Shown here piece by piece: positions 9,215 to 17,753 of a stretch of DNA of 64,000 nucleotides (positions within the stretch are counted from its first letter, which is position 1; the number at the start of each line of letters is the position of its first letter). This stretch comes from Crenothrix sp. D3 (GTDB taxonomy: Bacteria; Pseudomonadota; Gammaproteobacteria; Methylococcales; Methylomonadaceae): positions 248,001 through 312,000 of the forward strand of contig MBQZ01000018.1 in NCBI GenBank assembly GCA_002134785.1. The letters run 5' to 3'. The translations under genes and the position numbers were made by a program. Under the pieces are notes generated by a model. That model worked only from the letters and a program-made list of their open reading frames with translations, was not told where the DNA came from and did no database searches.

Positions 9215-9730
9215 ATGAAAATAAAAATACTCTTAACAGTTGCTCTTGCTAGTATTGTATCTATCAGCTACGCGGCTGATAAGAACTTAGATGCTTGCAT
9301 TGCTGCTGTCCAAAAACAACAAGCGGGTGATTTCATTAAATTGGAAAAACTCAGTGTTGCTAATAAGCCCTTCTATGAACTTGAAATCAAAGACAGCAAA
9401 GGCATGGAATCGGAATTTATGTGCGATGCTAAAACAGGAAAAATAACCGAACAAGAAACCGAAGCCAATAGTGCGAGTGATGAGGCATTTAAAAAGTTGA
9501 TGAAAGTCAGTGAAGAAGATGCCAAAGCGACTGCTTTAAAAGCTCATGCGGGTACAATCACCGAAGTTGAATATGAAATTGAAGCCAATGGCAATCCAAG
9601 CTATGAGTTTGATATTAACGATGACAAAGGCGTAGAAACCAAAGTTGAAGTTGATGCAATCAGCGGTAAAATCATTGAAACATCAACTGAAAGCTGGGAA
9701 ATCGGTGAGGAAGCAGACGAAAAAAGATAA
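9215..9730 (+). CDS. Secreted PepSY-domain protein, candidate lanthanide-binding LanPepSY
   Basis: The product is 171 residues: a signal peptide (to about SISYAA), then two PepSY-like repeats (about 25-78 and 95-158). Each ends in a short acidic hairpin of the form KGMESEF-CDAKTGKI or KGVETKVEVDAISGKI. The mature protein is rich in Asp and Glu and has two cysteines. PepSY proteins are usually secreted inhibitors or binding proteins. In methylotrophs a two-domain PepSY protein, LanPepSY, has been shown to bind lanthanides. The position directly downstream of xoxF suggests the same role here, but that is inference. A TTTGGAG box precedes the ATG. It has its own promoter region, being separated from xoxF by a terminator. 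Confidence 0.8.
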   Translation: MKIKILLTVALASIVSISYAADKNLDACIAAVQKQQAGDFIKLEKLSVANKPFYELEIKDSKGMESEFMCDAKTGKITEQETEANSASDEAFKKLMKVSEEDAKATALKAHAGTITEVEYEIEANGNPSYEFDINDDKGVETKVEVDAISGKIIETSTESWEIGEEADEKR

Positions 9731-9781
9731 TTCATCTTTCCCATGCGCTGGAAACTGTGGAAGCCCATAGTCGGTAAGTTG

Positions 9782-9840
9782 ACCCAACATAATACCAATA
9801 CATACGAGGATTTTGTTGGGTTGGCTGTCGTCAGCGGCGT
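9782..9840. repeat. Degenerate family B palindromic repeat
   Basis: CCCAACATAA and TTTTGTTGGGTTGGCTGTCG resemble the two central arms of the family B element at 43927-44015. The outer GTAGGTTGGG arms are missing here, so this looks like an eroded copy. Confidence 0.5.
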
Positions 9841-9854
9841 AGATACCGAAGCGT

Positions 9855-9942
9855 GACGGGGTATTCACCCCGTCGCAACGTTTCTAATACTTGGGACATC
9901 GTGTCGGAATCCAAACGTTCGAGGCGGGTTGAATAACCCGCC
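9855..9942. other. Two tight hairpins of unknown role
   Basis: GACGGGG/CCCCGTC (9855-9861 and 9868-9874) and GGCGGGTT/AACCCGCC (9923-9930 and 9935-9942) are perfect stems with 4-6 base loops. They lie in a 390-base stretch (9731-10120) without any gene. They could be RNA structures in the 3' untranslated region of the PepSY gene, or repeats. Confidence 0.5.
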
Positions 9943-9979
9943 CCGCTCAGGTCTAAGCTGTTTTTAGATTGCTAGTTGA

Positions 9980-10012
9980 AGCCTTGGTCGAGTAATTGAC
10001 CAAGGCTTTTTT
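9980..10012 (+). terminator. Terminator after the PepSY gene
   Basis: GCCTTGGTC and GACCAAGGC form a stem followed by TTTTTT. The stem repeats the sequence of the xoxF terminator, so the two probably arose by duplication or conversion. It lies 250 bases past the PepSY stop, which would give that mRNA a long structured 3' end. Confidence 0.85.
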
Positions 10013-10120
10013 GTTTATAGCGGAGGTTTGGGTTAGCTATTAGACTTATAGATTAGAATAAGTCTGTTTAAGCGTAAGTGAAAACAGGGGTTTCCAACAA
10101 ACTACTAACCACCCCCTGAA

Positions 10121-11299
10121 TTAGGATAAAAACCGATTAAACAGACTTTTTCTTTTTTCTTGAAACTCAACTTTTCCGAGGTTTTTGGCAAGTTCCTTTA
10201 TATCCTGAGCAATTTTTGAATTGGGCGACGATTCACAGAGTGGAATACCTAGATTAGATGCACTTGCTACACGTTCAAAGTCATTGGCAATGGTATAAAC
10301 TTTGTTATGATTAACGATGTTTTTTAAATCTTCTATGCGTAAACTATTTTTTGGATCATATCGATTAATGACAATTGATATTTTATCTAAAGGAATATCT
10401 AGGTCTTTATTTAATATATGGATTAATCTGCGTCCATCCCTGAATTGCGCTAGATTCTGCTGAACAACCAGCGTAACCTGATCCGCTTGTTCCATAATCA
10501 TACTGGATACAGGATCAATTAATCTCGGCAAATCAACAACTGTCTGACTGTAATTGATTTTCAGTAATTCTAGCAACCGTTGTAAATAAGAAACGTTAAT
10601 TTCTCCAGGCAATAAAATATCTGCGGGTGATGGCAATAATAGACTTAAATTTTCATTATATTTTGACATATAAGCCTCTAATGAAATTGAATCTAAATCT
10701 TCTATCGCATTTAACGCTTCCGCAATTGAATATTTTGGCACTTTGTCAAAGTTGAGTCCTAATGAGCCAAATTGCAAATCAAGATCGACCAATGCTACTT
10801 TTAAATTGGCTTCTTTTGATAAAGTATAAGCCACGTTACTGGCTATAAAACTGGCTCCGCTACCACCCTTGGCATTAATAATTGCGTTTAACTGCTTAAC
10901 ATTGTTTTTATTGTAAACGTGAGAGATACTTTTTTTAATATTACAGAAAACACCATCCAGCTTACTTTCAAAATCCCTGTAATCAATAAAATCCTTAACA
11001 CCTGCACGAATTGCTTGGCTTAATAATTCAATATTTTGTTGATCTCCAATAATAATAATAGCGGATTTCTTGCTATCAATATTATTCAGAAATTGTAATT
11101 CTTGTAATCCATTGGTCGTTAAATTAATAATAACGATACTGTGTTCATCCTGAGTATGTTTACTGATAGAATCAATAATAGATTTACTACAGATAATCTT
11201 ACTTTTAGTATCATGCGCATAAGAAAGAATAGACAGTTGTTTTTCGAGAATACGCTCATCATCGCCGATTAGTACCAAATTGATTTTATTTTCTGCCAT
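10121..11299 (-). CDS. tadZ: Tad pilus localisation ATPase, TadZ/CpaE
   Basis: Places the Tad pilus machine at its cellular site. N-terminal residues 1-120 form an atypical receiver-like domain (LVLIGDDERIL...IIIIGD). The rest is a MinD/ParA-type ATPase with an atypical P-loop, NAKGGSGASF, in which the second lysine is alanine, as is common in TadZ/CpaE. The 392-residue length fits. It is the last gene of the leftward Tad block, about 160 bases after tadE across a family A repeat, so it may be separately expressed. Confidence 0.9.
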   Translation of the reverse strand: MAENKINLVLIGDDERILEKQLSILSYAHDTKSKIICSKSIIDSISKHTQDEHSIVIINLTTNGLQELQFLNNIDSKKSAIIIIGDQQNIELLSQAIRAGVKDFIDYRDFESKLDGVFCNIKKSISHVYNKNNVKQLNAIINAKGGSGASFIASNVAYTLSKEANLKVALVDLDLQFGSLGLNFDKVPKYSIAEALNAIEDLDSISLEAYMSKYNENLSLLLPSPADILLPGEINVSYLQRLLELLKINYSQTVVDLPRLIDPVSSMIMEQADQVTLVVQQNLAQFRDGRRLIHILNKDLDIPLDKISIVINRYDPKNSLRIEDLKNIVNHNKVYTIANDFERVASASNLGIPLCESSPNSKIAQDIKELAKNLGKVEFQEKRKSLFNRFLS

Positions 11300-11364
11300 G
11301 TGGTTTAGTTATTATTTTAAAAATTCAGCTTGGAGTATAACAAATTCATTAATCATTGAGAATT

Positions 11365-11442
11365 GTAGGATGGGTGGAGCGGTCGTGAAATCCATCATTT
11401 GCAGATGTGATGGGTTTCAGTTATCACTTCTACCCATCCTAC
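11365..11442. repeat. Dispersed palindromic repeat, family A copy 2
   Basis: GTAGGATGGGTGGAGCG on the left faces CTACCCATCCTAC on the right, with an AAATCCATCA...TGATGGGTTT inner stem. It lies between tadE and tadZ and may act as a transcript-end hairpin inside the Tad block. Confidence 0.85.
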
Positions 11443-11461
11443 GCGCTAATTTAAAAGGTAA

Positions 11462-11971
11462 TCAAAATTTACAATCTGGATCAATCTTCTTGTCACCTGG
11501 ATAGGTTGGGACAGCACCCAGACTTTCAGTGGGTAAAGTGGTTTTGAATGCTTGATTCATTGGAAAAGGCTGTACAACATCGAACAGAGGAATAATAAAT
11601 TGATGTTGATAGCCAGTGATACTTACTTCAGTAAACTTTATCTCAGATTGTTTTGTAGTATCTAAAATTTCAACATGATTATTATCAAAATAGTGTACTT
11701 TCACCATGCCAGTTGTCAAGCCACCAATAATGGGGCTAGATCCTAATGATCCATTAATGACATCAAATATAGCAACTTTCGCTGGAATTGTACTTTGATA
11801 GGGACAAACAACTGCCATTCTCGCACCTCTGCGGGTTGCTTCTGTCAACGCGTTCCAGACAAACAATGCCCTGCTGAATTCTATGATAGCGAATAGTACC
11901 GCAAACAACAGCAAAGCAACCATTGCAAATTCAACGGTTTCCGCACCTTTTTGTTTATGTTTGCTTATCAT
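11462..11971 (-). CDS. tadE: TadE-like pseudopilin
   Basis: A minor pseudopilin of the Tad/Flp system. The N-terminus KGAETVEFAMVALLLFAVLF has the short basic leader, the cleavage site before a Glu-containing hydrophobic helix, and the single transmembrane segment of TadE/TadF. The 169-residue length is typical. The TadE motif continues as EFSRALFVWNALTEATRRGARMA. Its start overlaps the stop of the previous gene by four bases (ATGA), so they are translationally coupled. Expected to be processed by the locus's own prepilin peptidase. Confidence 0.88.
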   Translation of the reverse strand: MISKHKQKGAETVEFAMVALLLFAVLFAIIEFSRALFVWNALTEATRRGARMAVVCPYQSTIPAKVAIFDVINGSLGSSPIIGGLTTGMVKVHYFDNNHVEILDTTKQSEIKFTEVSITGYQHQFIIPLFDVVQPFPMNQAFKTTLPTESLGAVPTYPGDKKIDPDCKF

Positions 11972-12405
11972 TGGGTAAACCTCATTACGCTACTGGCTGT
12001 AAGATCCATAGGTAGACCCGATAGCTTGAGGAATCCTTTAACTGCGTTAGGTAATATCCAGTCTGCTGAATAGGTTGCTGATACGGTGACATGATCTGAA
12101 GCTGCACTCACGGTTAATTTATTATCGGGTATTTTATTTATGCAATCTGGTAAGACTTCTGTTCCAGTATTACCAGTATTTCCATAACAAACTAGGTGTT
12201 TAATTGTAGTCTTGGTTAAGGTAATTTTTTTATTAAGCGAGACATCGGACAAATAACGACTAGCAACTTGTACCGATTTAGTTAACGCATTCAGGCGATA
12301 AAACATAGTTCCTAATTCAGACACCATAAAAACCAGTATTAACAGTATCGGTACCATCATCGCAAACTCGACGGTAGCCGACCCTTTTTGTTTGATAATA
12401 TTCAT
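11968..12405 (-). CDS. tadF: TadF-like (TadE family) pseudopilin
   Basis: A second pseudopilin of 145 residues. The leader KQKGSATVEFAMMVPILLIL has the processing site and hydrophobic helix, followed by ELGTMFYRLNALTKSVQVASRYLSD, the conserved TadE-family amphipathic region. Its stop overlaps the tadE start and its own start overlaps the tadG stop, each by four bases. The tadF label rests on gene order; by sequence TadE and TadF are hard to tell apart. Confidence 0.85.
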   Translation of the reverse strand: MNIIKQKGSATVEFAMMVPILLILVFMVSELGTMFYRLNALTKSVQVASRYLSDVSLNKKITLTKTTIKHLVCYGNTGNTGTEVLPDCINKIPDNKLTVSAASDHVTVSATYSADWILPNAVKGFLKLSGLPMDLTASSVMRFTQ

Positions 12406-13613
12406 GAGTCGCCACTCGCTGGGCTTTTAAATAACACGATTTTGTAGGGACCGTTTAATACGGAATTGGTTGCCTTAAAATCTCCAGGTCCAGGACAGAT
12501 ACCAGTTAGTTCCCCTATGATTTCATTGTCCTGTCCATTATGTATAGCTTTTTCTGTCAGAAGAAAACAGCCTGCTGCAATAATTTTGAGGGGGGGGGAA
12601 GCAACACAACTCTCAACAATTGGAATTGCCATAATCCTTCTGTATGCGATGCCTTTGGTGTTTTTAGCTAGTTCGATCTTAGTATCCTCGTCATATACGG
12701 GATTGTAGCCCTCATCTGGATATGGGTATTTAGGGGGTTTATATTCTGTTTTCACTATATCCGTTACAAATCTATCGTTTATTGCATCTACGATACCTAC
12801 GCTATTTCCAGGCTTCCATTCAGCATTATTTGTACAAGTACTAGCAGTACCCGCCAACATCACTTTCTCGTCTTTACCTGCATTAAATCCTTCAAATTTC
12901 AATAACCCAAAGTTTCCGCTGGGTAGACTTGGATTTTGGCATTCACCCGATTTTTTTGCATCAACACCTCCCTTTAAACAAACTTTTTTATGAAAAGGAA
13001 TACCGTTGCAACCAGTCGCATCACATCCTCTTTGTACATCACCCTCACCCTCACCCTCACCCTCATCATCATCATCATCATCATCCTTAACCTCACCCTT
13101 TGGGCAAACTACTAATGGTACGAGTTCACAGTTATTTCCCACAGGACCTGCTGTAGCAACGGCTGGAATCTTTAGTTCAACGGAGCTGAGAATTCTTATT
13201 AACCAAGGTGTCAACTGCAAATTATTTTTTTTTGATGTGACTCTAACAAACGCAAAATCATCTTTTTTAGCGTCAAAAGATCCCCAAGGTTTTAGTTTTC
13301 TGGAGTATTCAAATGTTAAATCAGTCGCCTTCAAGTTTTTTAATTCACCATTACCTGAAGCTGCTATGAATTTTTTAAACGTATCTTGCCCATCACTCGT
13401 TGCTTTATCTTTATCTTTCTTAGTAGCTCCATTAATGGTTATGGCCGCACTTAAAGCAGTAGCATCAAGGGCATTTTGCAAGCGTGTTTTATTAACGAAG
13501 ACATGAGCAAAATCTAACGCTAACCCCATAATGAGTAACAATATCGGTAAGGCAATAGTAACCACTACAACTACGCTACCACGCTGTTTTTTTGAACAAT
13601 GTATTTTCATCAT
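12402..13613 (-). CDS. tadG: TadG-like pilus protein
   Basis: A 403-residue TadG-family protein. RGSVVVVVTIALPILLLIMG is a TadG-type leader and membrane helix, then DFAHVFVNKTRLQNALDATALSAA, the hallmark of TadG, and a large extracytoplasmic domain. An acidic low-complexity stretch (seven Asp then Glu-Gly repeats, near residues 177-195) is encoded by tandem ACCCTC/ATC repeats. A run of nine C lies in the coding strand near the 3' end. Cysteines are frequent in the last two thirds. An AGGAG box precedes 13613. The role is assembly or anchoring of Tad pili at the surface. Confidence 0.88.
   Translation of the reverse strand: MMKIHCSKKQRGSVVVVVTIALPILLLIMGLALDFAHVFVNKTRLQNALDATALSAAITINGATKKDKDKATSDGQDTFKKFIAASGNGELKNLKATDLTFEYSRKLKPWGSFDAKKDDFAFVRVTSKKNNLQLTPWLIRILSSVELKIPAVATAGPVGNNCELVPLVVCPKGEVKDDDDDDDEGEGEGEGDVQRGCDATGCNGIPFHKKVCLKGGVDAKKSGECQNPSLPSGNFGLLKFEGFNAGKDEKVMLAGTASTCTNNAEWKPGNSVGIVDAINDRFVTDIVKTEYKPPKYPYPDEGYNPVYDEDTKIELAKNTKGIAYRRIMAIPIVESCVASPPLKIIAAGCFLLTEKAIHNGQDNEIIGELTGICPGPGDFKATNSVLNGPYKIVLFKSPASGDS
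12590..12598. repeat. Nine-base homopolymer inside tadG
   Basis: A run of nine G on the plus strand (C9 in the coding strand) encodes Ser-Pro-Pro-Leu. Slippage would frameshift the last ~65 residues of TadG. Confidence 0.9.
13041..13084. repeat. Tandem microsatellites inside tadG
   Basis: Four copies of ACCCTC followed by about seven copies of ATC. In the tadG frame these give (Glu-Gly)n and poly-Asp. Both units are multiples of three, so copy-number change would alter length without frameshift. Confidence 0.9.
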
Positions 13614-13684
13614 CTTGCTCCTGTTAATTGGATATTGTTACGGCATCTGCCTTTCAATAATTAACCTGCATCCGATTTATATTT

Positions 13685-13993
13685 CTAATTTCCGCTGTCT
13701 ACCCCAAAATTAGTGACAGCTTGCTTAGCATCTTCAAGTTTCCCCGAAGCAGGTTGCCGATAAGCCTTGATAATGCCTTGGGCTTTTTGTCCATCCATGC
13801 CTAGAGTTGGTTTATCATTCTGACCATGTTCAGGATACAAAGTCTGGTTTTTGACCATGTTATGGTATGCCCGTCCGAAATTTTGATCGACAACGACTGG
13901 GTGTGAATTCCACTCAGTGCAAGCTGTCAGTGATGTTAATAACAATAAACCTGTCACACACTGCCCGATATTCGCTTTTTTGAGAGTTTTCAT
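13685..13993 (-). CDS. Small Tad-locus lipoprotein
   Basis: A 102-residue lipoprotein with a basic leader and lipobox LTAC, so the mature protein starts at Cys25. The mature part contains DQNFGRAYHNMVKNQTLYP, a pattern seen in small lipoproteins that follow the secretin in Tad loci (the RcpB/CpaD position). It starts at the base where the secretin gene ends, so they are cotranscribed. A role as secretin pilotin or partner is inferred from position only. Confidence 0.7.
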   Translation of the reverse strand: MKTLKKANIGQCVTGLLLLTSLTACTEWNSHPVVVDQNFGRAYHNMVKNQTLYPEHGQNDKPTLGMDGQKAQGIIKAYRQPASGKLEDAKQAVTNFGVDSGN

Positions 13994-15579
13994 TAGTGAA
14001 CTCCTTGCATTAATTGCTGACCATAGTCGCCATCAAGACCACCTTTATTGCTGCCCGTAGACTGGATTTCATTTTTTACCCAGCGGTTTCTAACGTTTCT
14101 TGATTCAGTTCTGCCCAATACATAAAAATCAACATCATCGGGTGGAACAAAGCTGTCGGTTGGTAATTGTACATTTTGCGCCAATATCGGTTTAGCTAAA
14201 CGGGGGGTGACAAAAATCACTAATTCGGTTTGCTGATTTAAGAAGGCAGAACTACGAAACAATGCCCCCAAACCAGGTATATCACCTAGCCCTGGAAATT
14301 TGTTGATGTTTTCACGCAAGGTATCACTGATTAAGCCTGCAATACTCATGGTTTGCCCATCTGCTAACTCCAGTGTACTGCTGGCTTCACGTTTAGTTAG
14401 TGAGGGGATGGTAAATTCTGTATTGGTATTTCCTGCACCCGCTACCACAGCGGCAGCCCCTGATAATTCGCTAACACTGATATTCATGTTGAGATTAATT
14501 CGTCCAGAATCCAGCACGACAGGAACAAATTTTAAACCAATGCCGAACTCTTTAAACTCAACGGTGATTGCTCCGCTATTATTGCCACCTTGTGGTACTG
14601 GAACAGGAAACTCACCACCCGAAATAAAGGTTGCAGGTTGTCCTGATAAGGTTGTCAATGTAGGTTGAGCCAAAATTTTCGCTAATTGCTGGTCATTAGC
14701 AGCATCAATAGTTAAGTTAAATAAAAATTCACCGCTAATTGCCTGTAAAAAAACCGCACCAGCATTAAAGCTGTGTTGGTTAAGCAATCCACCTATACCT
14801 GTTGAATTTGCAAGCCCACCGCCATTAACAGCCCCAACTGAAAAGGTATTGGATGTTTGCAAGGCACTAAACTTGATATTCAGACCTTTAATTAATCGTC
14901 TATCAATCTCGGCTATTTTGACATCCAGCATCACTTGTTGTGCGCCGCCAATACTCATTAAATTAATAACACCTGGCCCACCACTTGGGTCAACTTTGGG
15001 CGAGGCATTTGTTGCAACAGAGATGTTACCACTACCCGAACCTGCGCCACTACTACCTCCCCCAAGAACCTGAGAAGCACCTTGAAAACTTGATGCCACA
15101 TCCAGTGCAGCTTGCATATTCGTTAGATTACTGACTTCGCCGCTAAGAATGATTTTTTTCTGTGCTGAACGGACGGCTATATTTTCATTAGGGAGCATTT
15201 CATGTAATTTGGCTTTTAATGAAGCCAAATCAAGCACTACTTCAACATCTAGGGCGGTTATTAATGCGCCATTGGCACCCCACAAATAAAAATTAGTCGT
15301 GCCTACTGATTTTCCACTGATTAATATTTTTTTCGGCGATATTAAACTCGTTTCTGCCGACTGTGCATCAGGTTTATAACCCGCAACCGCTAAATTACCT
15401 TCTGATATTTCTGCTATTACTTTGTCCAGCGTAATCAACTTGGATTTATTGACTAAGACCTGCACCTTTAGCGTTTTAATGTCTTCACTTTTAATGCCAC
15501 TCACTGCGACAACTGAATAAGAAAGAAGGCATAACACGATAATTGAGAAAATACTGGTTAGTTTTTTATTATTTTTCAT
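13993..15579 (-). CDS. rcpA: Tad pilus outer-membrane secretin, RcpA/CpaC
   Basis: Forms the outer-membrane channel for the Flp pilus. Of 528 residues, the signal peptide is at 1-25. An N-terminal pilus/BON-like domain follows (VLVNKSKLITLDK, GKSVGTTNFYLWG). The secretin domain starts near residue 205 (QVMLDVKIAEIDRRLIKGL), with LAQPTLTTLSGQPATFISGGEFPVPVPQ and the C-terminal VIFVTPRLAKP. A Gly/Ser-rich linker sits near residue 170-185. Length and motifs match RcpA/CpaC. Confidence 0.93.
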   Translation of the reverse strand: MKNNKKLTSIFSIIVLCLLSYSVVAVSGIKSEDIKTLKVQVLVNKSKLITLDKVIAEISEGNLAVAGYKPDAQSAETSLISPKKILISGKSVGTTNFYLWGANGALITALDVEVVLDLASLKAKLHEMLPNENIAVRSAQKKIILSGEVSNLTNMQAALDVASSFQGASQVLGGGSSGAGSGSGNISVATNASPKVDPSGGPGVINLMSIGGAQQVMLDVKIAEIDRRLIKGLNIKFSALQTSNTFSVGAVNGGGLANSTGIGGLLNQHSFNAGAVFLQAISGEFLFNLTIDAANDQQLAKILAQPTLTTLSGQPATFISGGEFPVPVPQGGNNSGAITVEFKEFGIGLKFVPVVLDSGRINLNMNISVSELSGAAAVVAGAGNTNTEFTIPSLTKREASSTLELADGQTMSIAGLISDTLRENINKFPGLGDIPGLGALFRSSAFLNQQTELVIFVTPRLAKPILAQNVQLPTDSFVPPDDVDFYVLGRTESRNVRNRWVKNEIQSTGSNKGGLDGDYGQQLMQGVH

Positions 15580-15673
15580 GGCTAATTCATCTGATGTTAA
15601 ATAAAGGCAGCAAGTTCACTTACAACCAGCGTCACGGTCACAGCTCTTAAGTCTGTTGTTCCACTGTATTTCA

Positions 15674-16444
15674 TTACCACGGAATCACTCTTAACATCCG
15701 TTTTTTAGGTGGTAGTTTCTCAACAGCAGGTGGTACAACTCTATATTCGGCAGCTTTAACAGGTGTATCTTCGACTTTAACAGCTGGCTCTTCTACTACT
15801 ACGCTGTCTAAGGGATTTCTTAAGGTCAGTTGTATTGTGCCTTCCTGCATCGCCTGAACCATTATCTCAGTCTGTTCTGGTTTTAATTCCAGCGTAACGG
15901 CTCTAACAATCGAGGGCTTTTCTTTTTCTTGAGAGGCTTCCTGATCGACCGCCAAGACTTTAATATTTTGCAATAACGTAGTCGTCTCTGCTTTATTGTC
16001 AGTCCTGTCCTTTTTGGTAACAAGAATATCAACTCTGTTACCAGGTAAAATAAACCCTGATACCCCCACTACATCATCGACTCGCACGGAAATAGCACGG
16101 TATTCTTTGGCAATCAATGCAGATAGCGTACTGCCACCCAAATATTCTGAAATTCTTTTTTCCGTGATGATTTCATCAGGATAGAATTTATTCATAGAAA
16201 CTTTACCAACAACTTGTTCTTTTGATGAATAAGTACCTTGTGGTACGGCATTTTCTGGCCAAGAAACAATTTTAACGTGAGTTTCTTCCAACTTGACACC
16301 AAAGGGTATTTCAACCGCAGCAACAACAACAGATACCGCTTTATCAGGTATTGTTTTGTTTTGTATCCAACGGTTGGCAACCCACGCAGCCAATAGTGCC
16401 AGCATTAAGGCAATACTCAGCATCATAATAAAACGCTTGTTCAT
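15674..16444 (-). CDS. cpaB: Flp pilus assembly protein CpaB/RcpC
   Basis: A membrane-anchored periplasmic protein of 256 residues that stabilises the Tad secretin. One N-terminal helix (MMLSIALMLALLAAWVANRW) is followed by a SAF domain (VVAAVEIPFGVKLEETHVKI, GKVSMNKFYPDEII) and the RcpC domain (RAISVRVDDVVGVSGFILPGNRVDIL). The Pro-rich, charged C-terminus is variable in the family. It lies upstream of the secretin with a 94-base gap. Confidence 0.92.
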   Translation of the reverse strand: MNKRFIMMLSIALMLALLAAWVANRWIQNKTIPDKAVSVVVAAVEIPFGVKLEETHVKIVSWPENAVPQGTYSSKEQVVGKVSMNKFYPDEIITEKRISEYLGGSTLSALIAKEYRAISVRVDDVVGVSGFILPGNRVDILVTKKDRTDNKAETTTLLQNIKVLAVDQEASQEKEKPSIVRAVTLELKPEQTEIMVQAMQEGTIQLTLRNPLDSVVVEEPAVKVEDTPVKAAEYRVVPPAVEKLPPKKRMLRVIPW

Positions 16445-16457
16445 TTTTCACCTTTCC

Positions 16458-17726
16458 CTATATATCAATAAAATATGTATTCCACGCGAGCATCATGTTT
16501 TCTTTGCTTAACTGCCCCTTTTTATTTTTAAATGCCGCTATATCAAGCGCGAGACCAATTAAGTCACGCGGTTGGCACGGAAAAAAAAGTTTTTCGGTCT
16601 GAATATACAATTCAAAAACACACTCTAATACGCCTTGCTCTGCTATTGCATTATGTTCTCGGCACACGTTCTCCCAAATTAGCGTGAAGTGCTGCTTTGA
16701 AATATCGGTAAAATGAATCTTATAGCCCAAACGCCTTAAAAATGCTTCATCAGCTAATTTAAGTGGATGTATATTAGTTGAAAATATCAGCACAGTATCA
16801 AATGGCACAGGAAAATGTTGACCTGTCCCCAATGTTAGATAATCGATATGCTCTTCCATTGGCACAATCCAACGATTTAATAAGTCAACAGGCGGCATAC
16901 GTTGCCGCCCCATATCATCAATGATATAAATGCCATTATTCGCTTTAAGCTGGATAGGTGCTTGATTTAAACGAGTGACAGGATCATAGCGTAACTCTAG
17001 CCTATCCATTGTTAATTCACCGCCGCTGATAGCCACGGGACGCTCACATAAAATTAAGCGTTGATCGGTACGCGTATCAAAGTGATAACTGGATTTCTCG
17101 CTAACGTCATAAATAGGGATATGTGTTAACGGATCAAAAAACTGGATGATTTCCCTACCGACAGCAATCGAGTATGGCAGATGAATGGGGTCGCCTAAAC
17201 AGCGTGCTAGGTGTTTGCAAATAAAGGTTTTACCCGTACCTGCCGCACCATAAATCATGATTGCTCTACCAGAATGTAGAGCAGGCCCTAATTGGTCGTA
17301 TAACTGTTCGTTAATAACAACATTAGTAAATACGTTTTTTAACTGTTCTTTGCTGACGGTGCAGTTGAAGATTGATTGCGCCTCAACTAATTGCCTGTAG
17401 TGGTCAATGGTAATCGGTGCGCGACCAATATAGCCGCTACGCAAATAAGCATTTTTTGCGACCGCACTGCCTAACTCTGTCAATTGATAACGCAGACCTG
17501 CACTATTTTCTTTCGCACCCAGAATTTCTATTCGGGCATCTTTACGCAACACTGCCAAAATGGCTTCTATCACGTTGCCTGTCAGTGCCATTCTATCGAC
17601 TAACTGCTGCAAATCCAGCGCACCACCGTCATAAAGATGCTTGAGCGTTAAATCAAGCAACAGCTCTCTGTCAAGAGCCGTTTCTTCTAGCATTCGTGGT
17701 TGTTTAATTAGCTCTAAAAGTGACAT
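16458..17726 (-). CDS. AAA-family ATPase in the Tad locus
   Basis: A 422-residue ATPase not part of the core Tad set. The N-terminal ~130 residues look like a winged-helix or regulatory domain. An AAA module follows with Walker A GAAGTGKT (about residue 161), Walker B-like IYIIDDMGRQ and sensor STNIHPL, and the C-terminal lid is helical. It resembles MoxR/GvpN-like ATPases that remodel protein complexes. It lies between tadV and cpaB with 13-27 base spacings, so it should be cotranscribed. A possible role in pilus assembly or control is inferred from position. Confidence 0.7.
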   Translation of the reverse strand: MSLLELIKQPRMLEETALDRELLLDLTLKHLYDGGALDLQQLVDRMALTGNVIEAILAVLRKDARIEILGAKENSAGLRYQLTELGSAVAKNAYLRSGYIGRAPITIDHYRQLVEAQSIFNCTVSKEQLKNVFTNVVINEQLYDQLGPALHSGRAIMIYGAAGTGKTFICKHLARCLGDPIHLPYSIAVGREIIQFFDPLTHIPIYDVSEKSSYHFDTRTDQRLILCERPVAISGGELTMDRLELRYDPVTRLNQAPIQLKANNGIYIIDDMGRQRMPPVDLLNRWIVPMEEHIDYLTLGTGQHFPVPFDTVLIFSTNIHPLKLADEAFLRRLGYKIHFTDISKQHFTLIWENVCREHNAIAEQGVLECVFELYIQTEKLFFPCQPRDLIGLALDIAAFKNKKGQLSKENMMLAWNTYFIDI

Positions 17727-17753
17727 ACATTAACCTAATCCATTTTGATAACT

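Noticed and set aside
13041-13084. CRISPR-like array
   Set aside because: The units are 6 and 3 bases without spacers; it is a coding microsatellite.
13006-13506. Ser/Pro-rich ORF antisense to tadG
   Set aside because: It is the shadow of tadG's repeats in another frame: low-complexity Ser/Pro runs, no ribosome-binding site and full overlap with a recognised gene.
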